In this document: positions 7,427 through 13,246 of the stretch, in pieces
Position numbering within the stretch: the stretch's first letter is position 1
Layout: each line of letters begins with the position of its first letter
Source of the DNA: CAJAQL01 sp964442965
GTDB lineage: Bacteria > Patescibacteriota > Minisyncoccia > UBA6257 > 2-01-FULL-56-20
Length of the DNA stretch: 16,332 nucleotides
Reading direction: 5' to 3'
NCBI GenBank assembly: GCA_964442965.1
Contig: CAYUBE010000021.1
Location: 1-16,332, forward strand
Notes under the pieces: generated by a model
The model's database searches: none
Seen by the model: only the letters and a program-made list of their open reading frames with translations
What the model was told of the DNA's origin: nothing
Position numbers and translations under genes: made by a program

Positions 7427-7432
7427 TATACT
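7427..7432 (+). promoter_or_regulatory. Extended -10 box of the GreA-like gene, leaderless type
   Basis: TATACT preceded by TGt (7424-7426) and followed by 7 nt (gaaatcc) and the ATG at 7440. No Shine-Dalgarno sequence is present. This box decides the start: in-frame codons upstream would lie before the promoter. Confidence 0.65.
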
Positions 7433-7439
7433 GAAATCC

Positions 7440-7943
7440 ATGCGAATTCCCAGACGGAAGGCGGATGAACTCAAGAAGCGTGACGAGGGGCCGGTTTATT
7501 TGACGGAAGGTGGATTTGCGCGCTTGCAGGGGAAATTGGCGCGAATCAAGCGGTCTCTGCCGAATTTGCGCAGCGAGACGGCGCAGGCGGCGGCTGACGG
7601 CGATCGGTCTGATAATGCGGCATATAAATCGTCGAAAGCGGCTCTGCGACGCGCGAACTGGCAAGTCTTGGAAATTGAAGATGAACTGAAACGCACAACA
7701 ATCATAACGCCCGGGCCGGATGTTCGCGGCGCGATCAAAATTGGTTCGGTCGTCATCCTTAAAACGAACGGCGCGCAGAAAAAATTTGAAATCGTGGGAC
7801 CCAAGGAAACCGATCCAAATGCCGGACGCATTTCGCACGAATCCCCGCTCGGGGCGATGCTCGTCGGAAAAAAATCCGGCGAGACCGTGACAATAAAGAC
7901 AAGGAATGGAATGCGGGAATATCGAGTTGTAAAGATAAGTTGA
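7440..7943 (+). CDS. GreA/GreB-family transcript cleavage factor
   Basis: 167 residues. Gre factors enter the RNA polymerase secondary channel and stimulate cleavage of backtracked RNA. The N-terminal domain (about 19-90) is the helical hairpin, with the acidic tip GDRSDNAAY carrying D55 and D58, which match the acidic tip residues of GreA (GDLKENAEY in E. coli). The C-terminal domain (about 95-167) has the standard block RISHESPLGAMLVGKKSGETV. About 15 basic residues precede the conserved start of the domain (MRIPRRKADELKKRDE), a little more than in typical GreA of about 158 residues. The open frame extends upstream to 7050, but only the 7440 start fits the family and the -10 box. It is divergent from the restriction-modification unit. 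Confidence 0.9.
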   Translation: MRIPRRKADELKKRDEGPVYLTEGGFARLQGKLARIKRSLPNLRSETAQAAADGDRSDNAAYKSSKAALRRANWQVLEIEDELKRTTIITPGPDVRGAIKIGSVVILKTNGAQKKFEIVGPKETDPNAGRISHESPLGAMLVGKKSGETVTIKTRNGMREYRVVKIS

Positions 7944-7959
7944 TAATGAGAGGGTAAAA

Positions 7960-8055
7960 GAAAAGATTCCTCGCAGAGCTCGGAATGACAGAAAAAGCAT
8001 AGACCCCGGCCGGAGTTTATCCTCCGCGAAGGCGGAGGACCGGGACGACAAAGAA
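7960..8055. repeat. Imperfect palindromic element, possible dispersed repeat
   Basis: The gap between the GreA-like gene and msrB holds two imperfect dyads: ATTCC/GGAAT around GAGCTC near 7966-7988, and a nested hairpin with outer CCCGG/CCGGG arms and an inner TCCTCCGC/GCGGAGGA stem (8020-8027/8032-8039, loop GAAG). Phrases such as CTCGGAATGACA and GGACCGGGACGACA recall short palindromic repeats scattered in many small genomes. Only one copy is in this window, so repeat status is an inference. Confidence 0.35.
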
Positions 8056-8062
8056 AGAAGGA

Positions 8063-8359
8063 TTATTTTTCTTCTTTCTTTTCGAGGTCGAGACAGACTG
8101 AGTTGATGCAATATCGCTTGCCGCCTTTTTCTTTCGGGCCATCATCAAAAACGTGGCCGAGATGCGCGCCGCAGTTTTTACAAATGACCTCGGTGCGGTC
8201 CATGCCACCGCTCGCATCGTGTCGCAATTCAATATTTTCGAGATTTGCCGGCTCGGTAAAACTTGGCCAACCAGTGCCGGAATCAAATTTCGTATCGGAC
8301 GAGAAAAGCTCCACGCCGCAGACGGCGCATCGGAACATCCCCCGTTCATGGCTATTCAC
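8063..8359 (-). CDS. msrB: Methionine-R-sulfoxide reductase, catalytic part of an interrupted gene
   Basis: The intact downstream frame runs for 98 codons from a GTG at 8359. MsrB reduces methionine-R-sulfoxide in proteins. Zinc-binding pairs C11/C14 (CAVC) and C60/C63 (CKNC) and the catalytic Cys in RYCINS (C84) are all present, as are GTGWPSF and HLGHVF. The family, however, normally starts about 35 residues earlier, and that part is encoded directly upstream in the same frame (to an ATG at 8461) but is cut off by a TAG codon at 8360-8362. The GTG follows the TAG without a gap, so restart there is conceivable. Functional possibilities are a short but active enzyme, amber read-through, a recent pseudogene, or a sequencing error. 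Confidence 0.85.
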   Translation of the reverse strand: MNSHERGMFRCAVCGVELFSSDTKFDSGTGWPSFTEPANLENIELRHDASGGMDRTEVICKNCGAHLGHVFDDGPKEKGGKRYCINSVCLDLEKKEEK

Positions 8360-8461
8360 CTACTTTCCCGTGAACGGCGCCTCCGTGCCGCCCTCGCGGG
8401 CAACCGCATAAAGCTCCGGTGCGAGCTCGCCATCAGGTTTGATAACTGGTTTGGATTCCAT
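8360..8461 (-). other. msrB: Separated N-terminal segment of msrB ending in an amber codon
   Basis: From the ATG at 8461, 33 codons in the msrB frame encode a typical MsrB N-terminus (ELYAVAREGGTEAPFTGK) and then hit TAG at codon 34. In relatives this position is often Tyr or another bulky residue (FTGKY), so a single change of TAC or TAT to TAG explains it. The start is placed by a perfect extended -10 box 6 nt upstream. Confidence 0.8.
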
Positions 8462-8467
8462 GGCTCA

Positions 8468-8476
8468 ATTATAACA
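8468..8476 (-). promoter_or_regulatory. Perfect extended -10 box of msrB, leaderless type
   Basis: TGtTATAAT on the minus strand followed by 6 nt (tgagcc) and the ATG at 8461. It shows that the full-length msrB start is still equipped for expression although the gene is interrupted. Confidence 0.7.
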
Positions 8477-8497
8477 TGACTCCAGCGCATACCGTTC

Positions 8498-8506
8498 TGG
8501 TATAAT
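8498..8506 (+). promoter_or_regulatory. Perfect extended -10 box of the small membrane protein gene
   Basis: TGgTATAAT, divergent from the msrB promoter at 8468-8476. A weak -35-like ATGACT lies 19 nt upstream. The predicted leader is about 50 nt without a clear Shine-Dalgarno site. Confidence 0.6.
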
Positions 8507-8563
8507 AAAGAGGTACCTATTTAACAAAGGTCGAAAATCTTAAAGCATTCATAAACCTATATC

Positions 8564-8797
8564 ATGGAAAATAACGACATTAACGACATGAAGACAGGAA
8601 AGACATGCGGATGCCCGCATCATAAGGTTTTCCCAGTTCTCATTATTCTTTTCGGACTCGATTTCCTGCTTGCCGCGGTCGGCGTTCTCACATGGGGCTT
8701 CGTGAACATTACCTGGCCGATTCTTCTCATCATCGCGGGATGCATGAAGCTCAGTAAGTGCGGTTGTTGCGCAAAGCACGCAGAGAAAACAGTATAG
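8564..8797 (+). CDS. Small two-helix membrane protein with Cys/His-rich ends
   Basis: 77 residues. Two hydrophobic helices (about 22-42 and 45-61) separated by a tight turn, with the WPILLIIAG pattern seen in DUF5668/LiaF-type membrane segments. Both tails should be on the same side of the membrane and both carry potential metal ligands: C15, C17, H19, H20 before helix 1, and C60, C66, C68, C69, H72 after helix 2. A role in metal or redox sensing is possible and fits the neighbourhood (msrB, metal importer), but it is not shown. A clear terminator follows. There is no recognisable Shine-Dalgarno site; the ATG is chosen because it is the first in frame after the promoter. Confidence 0.7.
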   Translation: MENNDINDMKTGKTCGCPHHKVFPVLIILFGLDFLLAAVGVLTWGFVNITWPILLIIAGCMKLSKCGCCAKHAEKTV

Positions 8798-8819
8798 AAA
8801 TTGATCTCGGTTTTATCTT

Positions 8820-8846
8820 AAAAAGCGTCCTCCTCGGACGCTTTTT
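8820..8846. terminator. Bidirectional intrinsic terminator
   Basis: AAAAAGCGTCC pairs with GGACGCTTTTT over 11 bp across a 5-nt loop (tcctc). T-runs exist on both strands, so it can end transcription of the small membrane protein gene from the left and of the importer unit from the right. Confidence 0.85.
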
Positions 8847-8854
8847 ATTTTCCC

Positions 8855-8916
8855 AGAACCCATCTCAAAAGTATCTCCAGCCCGCGTTGCGCGGGGATAC
8901 TTTTGAGATGGGTTCT
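8855..8916. repeat. 62-nt nested hairpin at the end of the permease gene
   Basis: Two perfect 21-nt arms (8855-8875 and 8896-8916) enclose a second hairpin CCCGCG-ttg-CGCGGG (8881-8895) with a one-sided 5-nt bulge. The right arm overlaps the permease stop codon (8915-8917). No T-run follows directly on either strand. It may protect the 3' end of the importer message or be a palindromic repeat element. Confidence 0.8.
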
Positions 8917-9775
8917 AGACCGCCGGAGAAATCAAGGTGCGGGAGTGAATCGCCTGCACGGCTCGCACGACGAGATATACCGCGAACGTCGCGCTGGTTA
9001 TGAAGAAACTTACCGGATACGGCAGATAGAAAGAAATAAAAAGTCCGAACCATGTGGCGACGAGCGCGATGACCACGGAAATGACGATCCCTTGAGCCGG
9101 TCGGCGCGCTATGCGTTGCGCCACGGCGGCGGGGGTCACCATGAGCGCAAAGATCAGAAGCACCCCTACCACCTGTACTGCGATAGACGTTGCGATCGCG
9201 ACGAGCAACATAAACGCGACCCCGATCCAAAAGATGGATATTCCTTTCGCCTCCGCAACGTCCTCATCAAGCGACGTAAAAAGAAGTGGACGGTATAAAA
9301 CGCCAACCGCAACCAGAAGGACAAGGGCGGCGATAAGCGTCACGAGCACATCGGCACTGCTGATTCCCAATATCTCGCCGAAGAGAAGCGAATAAGCCTC
9401 CGTGGCGTAGCCGGAATACAAACTAATGAAGAGAACTCCGAGGCCGAGCATGAACGCGAGGACATTCCCTATCTGCACGTCACGGCTGGCCGCCTTGCGC
9501 CCCAGCATGGCAATCGCGAAACCGCCGCCGCTCGTGAAAACAAGCAGGCCGATGATCGGGTTCACGCCAAGAAGGACTGCTCCGGCGGCGCCCGCAAATC
9601 CGATGTGCGAAAGCGCATGGGCGGCGAATGATGACCGGCGCAGGACGATGAAATAACCTATGATTCCCGCGATGATCGCCACGATCGTTCCTGCCTCGAA
9701 TGCGTGCCGCATAAAATCATACTGCCACATCGATTGGAGGTCATCCAGAATGTTGAAGGTAAAATTGGTGTTCAT
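8915..9775 (-). CDS. Metal ABC transporter permease (ZnuB/MntB family)
   Basis: 286 residues, normal for the ABC-3 family of Zn2+/Mn2+/Fe2+ importers. About eight hydrophobic helices can be read, starting after a short amphipathic N-terminus (FNILDDLQSMWQYDFMRHAF). Family blocks include AGIIGYFIVLRRSSFAAHALSH (the loop that contacts the ATPase) and VVGVLLIFALMVTPAAVAQ. It forms the channel of the importer with the two genes upstream. The ATG overlaps the stop of the ATPase gene (ATGA), which points to translational coupling. The stop codon lies inside the arm of a 62-nt hairpin. Confidence 0.93.
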   Translation of the reverse strand: MNTNFTFNILDDLQSMWQYDFMRHAFEAGTIVAIIAGIIGYFIVLRRSSFAAHALSHIGFAGAAGAVLLGVNPIIGLLVFTSGGGFAIAMLGRKAASRDVQIGNVLAFMLGLGVLFISLYSGYATEAYSLLFGEILGISSADVLVTLIAALVLLVAVGVLYRPLLFTSLDEDVAEAKGISIFWIGVAFMLLVAIATSIAVQVVGVLLIFALMVTPAAVAQRIARRPAQGIVISVVIALVATWFGLFISFYLPYPVSFFITSATFAVYLVVRAVQAIHSRTLISPAV

Positions 9776-10554
9776 AGGTGGTGATCGATAGGTTCATCCA
9801 TGCCGATGATGGCGATCCTTCCGTGCGAATCCTTCAAGACCTCGATTGGGATACCGTAGAGATCGGTAAGCGACCGCGACGTAAGCACTTCGGAAGGTTT
9901 GCCGTTCGTCACCTGGCCGTTCGCGACATAGATCACGCGATCGAGCACGGGCAGGAGCGGATTGATGTTATGTGCAATGAGCAAAACGGTAACGCCGCGC
10001 GATCGAACAACGTCGTTAATAAGCTGGACGAAATCCGCTTCGCGCCGCATATCCAAATTGGCGAGTGGTTCATCGAGCAAAAGTAGATCTGGTTTTCCGA
10101 TCAGTGCCTCCGCGAGAAATATGCGCTGGAGTTCCCCGCCCGAAAGGACGCCGAGCGGCCGGTGTGCCAATTCCTCGGCTCCCACCGTGCGAAGCGCCGT
10201 AAACGCTTCCTCGATCCCCCCGTTCGCCGAGCCAGTCCCCCAATGGTCGCCCTTTAATCCAAGACGTACCAGTTGAAGGGCTTCTATCCCCGTCTCGCTA
10301 TCGATCGGATGCTGCTGGGGCACGTAGCCGATTCTCGGATTGCCGCGCTGCGGAGGCTTTCCAAAAAGAGAAAGCGAGCCGCTCTGCGGTTCCGCCAATC
10401 CAAGGAGCAACCGGAACAAGGTCGTCTTTCCGGCGCCGTTCGGACCGAGGACCGCGACGAACTCCCCTTGCCCGATGGAAAAATTCGCGTTTTTCCAGAC
10501 GGTTCTCGTCGGGTATCCTCCCGCTACATTTTTGGCAACGATAATGGTGTCCAT
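9772..10554 (-). CDS. Metal ABC transporter ATPase (ZnuC/MntA family)
   Basis: 260 residues from the ATG at 10554; an in-frame start at 10584 overlaps the upstream gene and was rejected. It powers uptake by the neighbouring permease. Walker A GPNGAGKT (37-44), Q-loop Q80, signature LSGGE (137-141), Walker B LLLLDEP (157-163) and H-loop H195 are intact. The C-terminal 40 residues (from DLYGIPIEVL) form a small extension ending in Asp, His and Leu, as seen in several metal importers. The gene begins 7 nt after the binding-protein stop and overlaps the permease start by 4 nt, so the three form one transcription unit. Confidence 0.93.
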   Translation of the reverse strand: MDTIIVAKNVAGGYPTRTVWKNANFSIGQGEFVAVLGPNGAGKTTLFRLLLGLAEPQSGSLSLFGKPPQRGNPRIGYVPQQHPIDSETGIEALQLVRLGLKGDHWGTGSANGGIEEAFTALRTVGAEELAHRPLGVLSGGELQRIFLAEALIGKPDLLLLDEPLANLDMRREADFVQLINDVVRSRGVTVLLIAHNINPLLPVLDRVIYVANGQVTNGKPSEVLTSRSLTDLYGIPIEVLKDSHGRIAIIGMDEPIDHHL

Positions 10555-10561
10555 AATAATG

Positions 10562-11488
10562 CTACTGCCCCAACGTTTTCGCATTCAACGCATTTTGCAA
10601 ATTGATCAATTCGGCATTCATCCAATCCTCAAAAGAAACGTCCGGCGGCTGAATGGTTTCCGTGACACCGACGACGGGTATGCCCTCGTCGGCGGCGAGC
10701 TTTTTCATACTGTCCGTAAGAGGCGTCACGGTCTGTTCATTATATACCAACACCTGAATTCCTCCGCCCTTCAGCTGGTTCTCGAATTCCACGACGCTCG
10801 GCGCCGGCGGATCATTTCCTTCGGCAACTGCTTGGGTGAACGCGGGTGGCGAAACAAGGTCGAGACCGGCCGCATTCGCGAGATAGGCAAAAATATCTTC
10901 CGTCGCCGCTACCTTCGTACCGCCAAATTGCTGTTTGATGGTCGTGATGCGATTTTGATATTGCGCGAGCGACGCCTGAAGCGTTGCATACTGCGCTTCA
11001 TAATAGGAAGTGTTCGTAGGATCAATGGCGATAAGATCTTGCTCCATCTGAAATGCGGCTTGGTTCACATACGCAGGATCATACCAAAAATGCGGATTGT
11101 CACCTTCTTTTTTTCCAAGAAGCATTGCGACGTTCAGCACTTTGCGATTTGAGCGTGAGCCAGCCCCGATCAATTTATCCATCCAGCTATCGTATTCTGC
11201 ACCGTTCTCGATAACATAATTCGCCGTTGCGACCGCACGAGCATCGGTCGCGTTGCTTTCGTATTCATGCGGGTCGGCATTCGGATCCGATACGACACTC
11301 AGAACCTGCACGTGCGACCCGCCGATCTGCGACGCCAAACTTCCCCAGAAATTCTCTGCGGCAACCACCTGTATCGTTCCCGTGGGTGCGGAAACAGCGG
11401 GGTTTGAGCCATGACGGAAAAAGAGCAAAGACAATCCGACAACGGCGAGGACCACGATCAAAATAAAAAGCAATGTTGTTTTTTTCAT
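10562..11488 (-). CDS. Metal ABC transporter substrate-binding protein (ZnuA/TroA-like)
   Basis: 308 residues. Basic N-terminus and one hydrophobic helix (about 5-23) without a lipobox Cys, so it is probably tethered by an uncleaved anchor. It captures a divalent metal outside the membrane for the permease. The four expected ligand positions read H74 (DPHEYE), H133 (NPHFWYDP), E197 (ATEDIFAYL) and E277 (VTETI). PsaA-type Mn importers have His, His, Glu, Asp, while Zn-type ZnuA has His in third place, so this set leans to Mn2+ or Fe2+. The His-rich loop of many Zn-specific proteins is absent. It starts 13 nt after the msrA stop with no strong promoter between, so msrA and the importer are probably co-transcribed. 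Confidence 0.92.
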   Translation of the reverse strand: MKKTTLLFILIVVLAVVGLSLLFFRHGSNPAVSAPTGTIQVVAAENFWGSLASQIGGSHVQVLSVVSDPNADPHEYESNATDARAVATANYVIENGAEYDSWMDKLIGAGSRSNRKVLNVAMLLGKKEGDNPHFWYDPAYVNQAAFQMEQDLIAIDPTNTSYYEAQYATLQASLAQYQNRITTIKQQFGGTKVAATEDIFAYLANAAGLDLVSPPAFTQAVAEGNDPPAPSVVEFENQLKGGGIQVLVYNEQTVTPLTDSMKKLAADEGIPVVGVTETIQPPDVSFEDWMNAELINLQNALNAKTLGQ

Positions 11489-11501
11489 AAGTTCTTGTTT
11501 G

Positions 11502-12053
11502 CTATACCGTATGAGTTTTTAAAAGTTCTCCGAATTCCTTTTGTAGTTTTTCTACCTTCGGTTCAATGATCAGTTCGCAATACGGCGCACTACGATGGTT
11601 TTTGAAATAATCGCGCTGATAATCCTCGGCTTCATAAAAAACACCAAGCGGGACAATTTCCGTTACGATCGGCTTTCCGCCAGGATCCGATGCCTCCAGT
11701 TTTTTGATAAATTCTTCAGTTTCTTTTTTCTGTGTTTCGGAGGCATAAAATACCACCGAGCGATATTCTGTTCCCACGTCATTCCCCTGCCGGTTCAAAG
11801 TTGTCGGATCATGTGTCGCAAAAAAAATTGTTAAAAGATTATAAAAAGATACTTGACTCGGATTGTAGGTAACGCGCAGCGATTCCGCGTGGCCGGTTTT
11901 CCCCGTGCATACTTCATCGTAGGTAGGATTTGCTGTCGTACCGCCGGTATAGCCCGGCATGACGGAGATCACGCCGCGTAATCGGCTAAAAATCGCTTCG
12001 GTGCACCAAAAGCAACCGCCGCCAAATACCGCTGTTTCCGCCTTAGGATCCAT
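11502..12053 (-). CDS. msrA: Methionine-S-sulfoxide reductase
   Basis: 183 residues from the ATG at 12053; an in-frame ATG at 12071 lies inside the -10 box and was rejected. It reduces methionine-S-sulfoxide in proteins and free methionine. The active site GGGCFWCTEA (11-20) with nucleophile C14 is intact, followed by GYTGG, GHAESLRVTYNP and RSAPYCELII, where C159 may act as resolving Cys. Length is typical of the single-domain form. It is cytoplasmic, with no signal peptide. It is the first gene of a probable unit with the metal importer, which ties repair of oxidised protein to metal supply. An msrB gene lies about 3 kb away but is interrupted. Confidence 0.95.
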   Translation of the reverse strand: MDPKAETAVFGGGCFWCTEAIFSRLRGVISVMPGYTGGTTANPTYDEVCTGKTGHAESLRVTYNPSQVSFYNLLTIFFATHDPTTLNRQGNDVGTEYRSVVFYASETQKKETEEFIKKLEASDPGGKPIVTEIVPLGVFYEAEDYQRDYFKNHRSAPYCELIIEPKVEKLQKEFGELLKTHTV

Positions 12054-12066
12054 GGTTATTTTGATA

Positions 12067-12075
12067 ATCATACCA
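12067..12075 (-). promoter_or_regulatory. Extended -10 box of msrA and the importer
   Basis: TGgTATGAT on the minus strand, 13 nt before the msrA ATG at 12053. The predicted leader is only about 6 nt. Confidence 0.5.
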
Positions 12076-12100
12076 AATGTCCCGTCTCATAGCGAAATCG

Positions 12101-12109
12101 TGGTATGAT
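12101..12109 (+). promoter_or_regulatory. Extended -10 box of the cupin gene
   Basis: TGgTATGAT, the same nine bases as the divergent msrA promoter 25 nt away. The predicted leader is about 36 nt, A-rich and without a clear Shine-Dalgarno site. Confidence 0.5.
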
Positions 12110-12152
12110 TAAGGAAAGGCGAAAGAAATAAACATAAAAAATATTTAAAAAA

Positions 12153-12548
12153 ATGAAAGGATATGTCGAAAATATCGAACAGTTAGCGAAAGAAAACAGT
12201 AACTTCCGCAAGGTACTCTATACGGCGCGCTATAGCCAGCTGGTTCTTATGAGCCTTCTGCCGGGAGAGGAAATCGGTGCGGAAACGCACGGGCTTGACC
12301 AATTTTTCCGCGTCGAAAGCGGAACTGGAAAAGCGATTCTTGATGGAATCGAACATCCCATAACCGATGGATTTGTCGTCGTCATTCCTGCCGGAACGCT
12401 GCATAATATCGTGAATACCTCAACCACGGAACCAATGAAGCTCTACACGCTCTATTCTCCGCCGGATCACGAAGACGCGCTCATTCACCCGACGAAAGCC
12501 GATGCGATCGCGAGCGATAAGCCGTTCAACGGAAAAACGACGGAATAA
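12153..12548 (+). CDS. Single-domain cupin protein
   Basis: 131 residues. A small beta barrel of the cupin type is evident from GEEIGAETHGLDQFFRVESG (39-58), GKAILDG and VVVIPAGTLHNI (75-86). Probable metal ligands are H46, Q50, E55 and H84; the second position of the usual HxH motif is not His. The reaction is unknown: cupins include isomerases, dioxygenases and pure binding proteins. The gene is divergent from msrA and shares its promoter type, so it may belong to the same response. A strong terminator follows it. Confidence 0.85.
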   Translation: MKGYVENIEQLAKENSNFRKVLYTARYSQLVLMSLLPGEEIGAETHGLDQFFRVESGTGKAILDGIEHPITDGFVVVIPAGTLHNIVNTSTTEPMKLYTLYSPPDHEDALIHPTKADAIASDKPFNGKTTE

Positions 12549-12578
12549 AATATTTCCCGGCGCTTGCGTGCAAAAAAT

Positions 12579-12615
12579 AAAAGACCCCGTAGATAATTAA
12601 GACGCGGGGTCTTTT
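12579..12615. terminator. Bidirectional intrinsic terminator
   Basis: AAAAGACCCCG (12579-12589) pairs with CGGGGTCTTTT (12605-12615) over 11 bp with a 15-nt loop. T-runs on both strands (CTTTTG on plus, CTTTTATTTTTTG on minus) allow it to end both the cupin gene and the convergent unknown gene. Confidence 0.9.
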
Positions 12616-12641
12616 GTAATAAAGAATTGTCGACTTCAGTC

Positions 12642-13088
12642 TCACCAAAAATTGAATGATTGGCCAAATGTTTCGCCAATCACAAAGATTGGATGATAAT
12701 CACCAATCTGATCGATAACAGCGTGTGTTTGCACGTGGTATCGGGAATCCAAAATTGAATGACTTCCTGACGCCACGCACTTTTGAGCCTCGGATTGCTC
12801 GAGAAATAGTCCGACGATTGCACCGGTCCCGCCACCGAAATAACGCACATTCATACGTTCAAAAGCACGTTTATACTTCGACGTAAAATTAAACAGGTAT
12901 ATTCCGGAGTCGCTGATTCCGACCAGTTGTCCACCCTCCAAACAGGATCCTACTGGTAATAAATCAGGATTATCAGGGCCAGAAATTTTTTTTACCGTCG
13001 GCCAGTTGTTTTGGTTAATCTCATCAGACACCTGATATAGAGAGCCTGATATCGTGACGGCAAAGAATTCCTTTAGTCTTTTTAACAT
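12642..13088 (-). CDS. Unknown protein with a strong Shine-Dalgarno start
   Basis: 148 residues from the ATG at 13088; a TTG two codons upstream is too close to the ribosome site. The N-terminus is MLKRLKEFFAVTISGSLYQV, a helix that is amphipathic rather than a signal. The body appears to be mostly beta strands with several short motifs (PVGSCLEGGQLVGI, GGGTGAIVGLFLE) and ends in aromatic residues. I recognise no family. Unlike most genes here it has a near-perfect ribosome site (AGGAGGTGA) and a promoter with both boxes. It is convergent with the cupin gene across a terminator. Confidence 0.7.
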   Translation of the reverse strand: MLKRLKEFFAVTISGSLYQVSDEINQNNWPTVKKISGPDNPDLLPVGSCLEGGQLVGISDSGIYLFNFTSKYKRAFERMNVRYFGGGTGAIVGLFLEQSEAQKCVASGSHSILDSRYHVQTHAVIDQIGDYHPIFVIGETFGQSFNFW

Positions 13089-13094
13089 TTTCAA

Positions 13095-13103
13095 TCACCT
13101 CCT
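13095..13103 (-). promoter_or_regulatory. Consensus Shine-Dalgarno site
   Basis: AGGAGGTGA on the minus strand, with AGGAGG 9 nt before the ATG at 13088. It decides the start and contrasts with the leaderless type elsewhere in the window. Confidence 0.85.
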
Positions 13104-13110
13104 ATCTACG

Positions 13111-13140
13111 GATATAGCACTTAAAACGCCGCCGCGTCAA
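13111..13140 (-). promoter_or_regulatory. Two-box promoter of the unknown gene
   Basis: TTGACG (13135-13140), an 18-nt spacer and TATATC (13111-13116) preceded by TGc. The leader would be about 16 nt and contains the Shine-Dalgarno site. Confidence 0.65.
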
Positions 13141-13203
13141 GTTTTTGACGAGCGAACCGCCGAATATCGAACACTCTACTATGATGATGGTTTTTGGTTT
13201 ATT

Positions 13204-13239
13204 CGGAGTTCGACTCCGATATATCGGAGTCGAACTCCG
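13204..13239. repeat. Perfect 36-bp palindrome behind the thioredoxin-like gene
   Basis: CGGAGTTCGACTCCGATA (13204-13221) and its exact reverse complement form an uninterrupted palindrome. It begins 8 nt past the stop of the minus-strand thioredoxin-like gene. No T-run follows on either strand, so it is either a 3'-end stabilising hairpin, an operator, or a repeat element rather than a standard terminator. Confidence 0.85.
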
Positions 13240-13246
13240 GTCTACT

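Noticed and set aside
7050..7439. Longer frame of the GreA-like gene from 7050
   Set aside because: This part is antisense to the methyltransferase and its promoter, and the extra residues do not fit the Gre family.
7341..8111. 256-codon open frame on the minus strand
   Set aside because: It covers the GreA-like gene in antisense and runs through the palindromic gap; the protein is Arg/Phe-rich and matches nothing.
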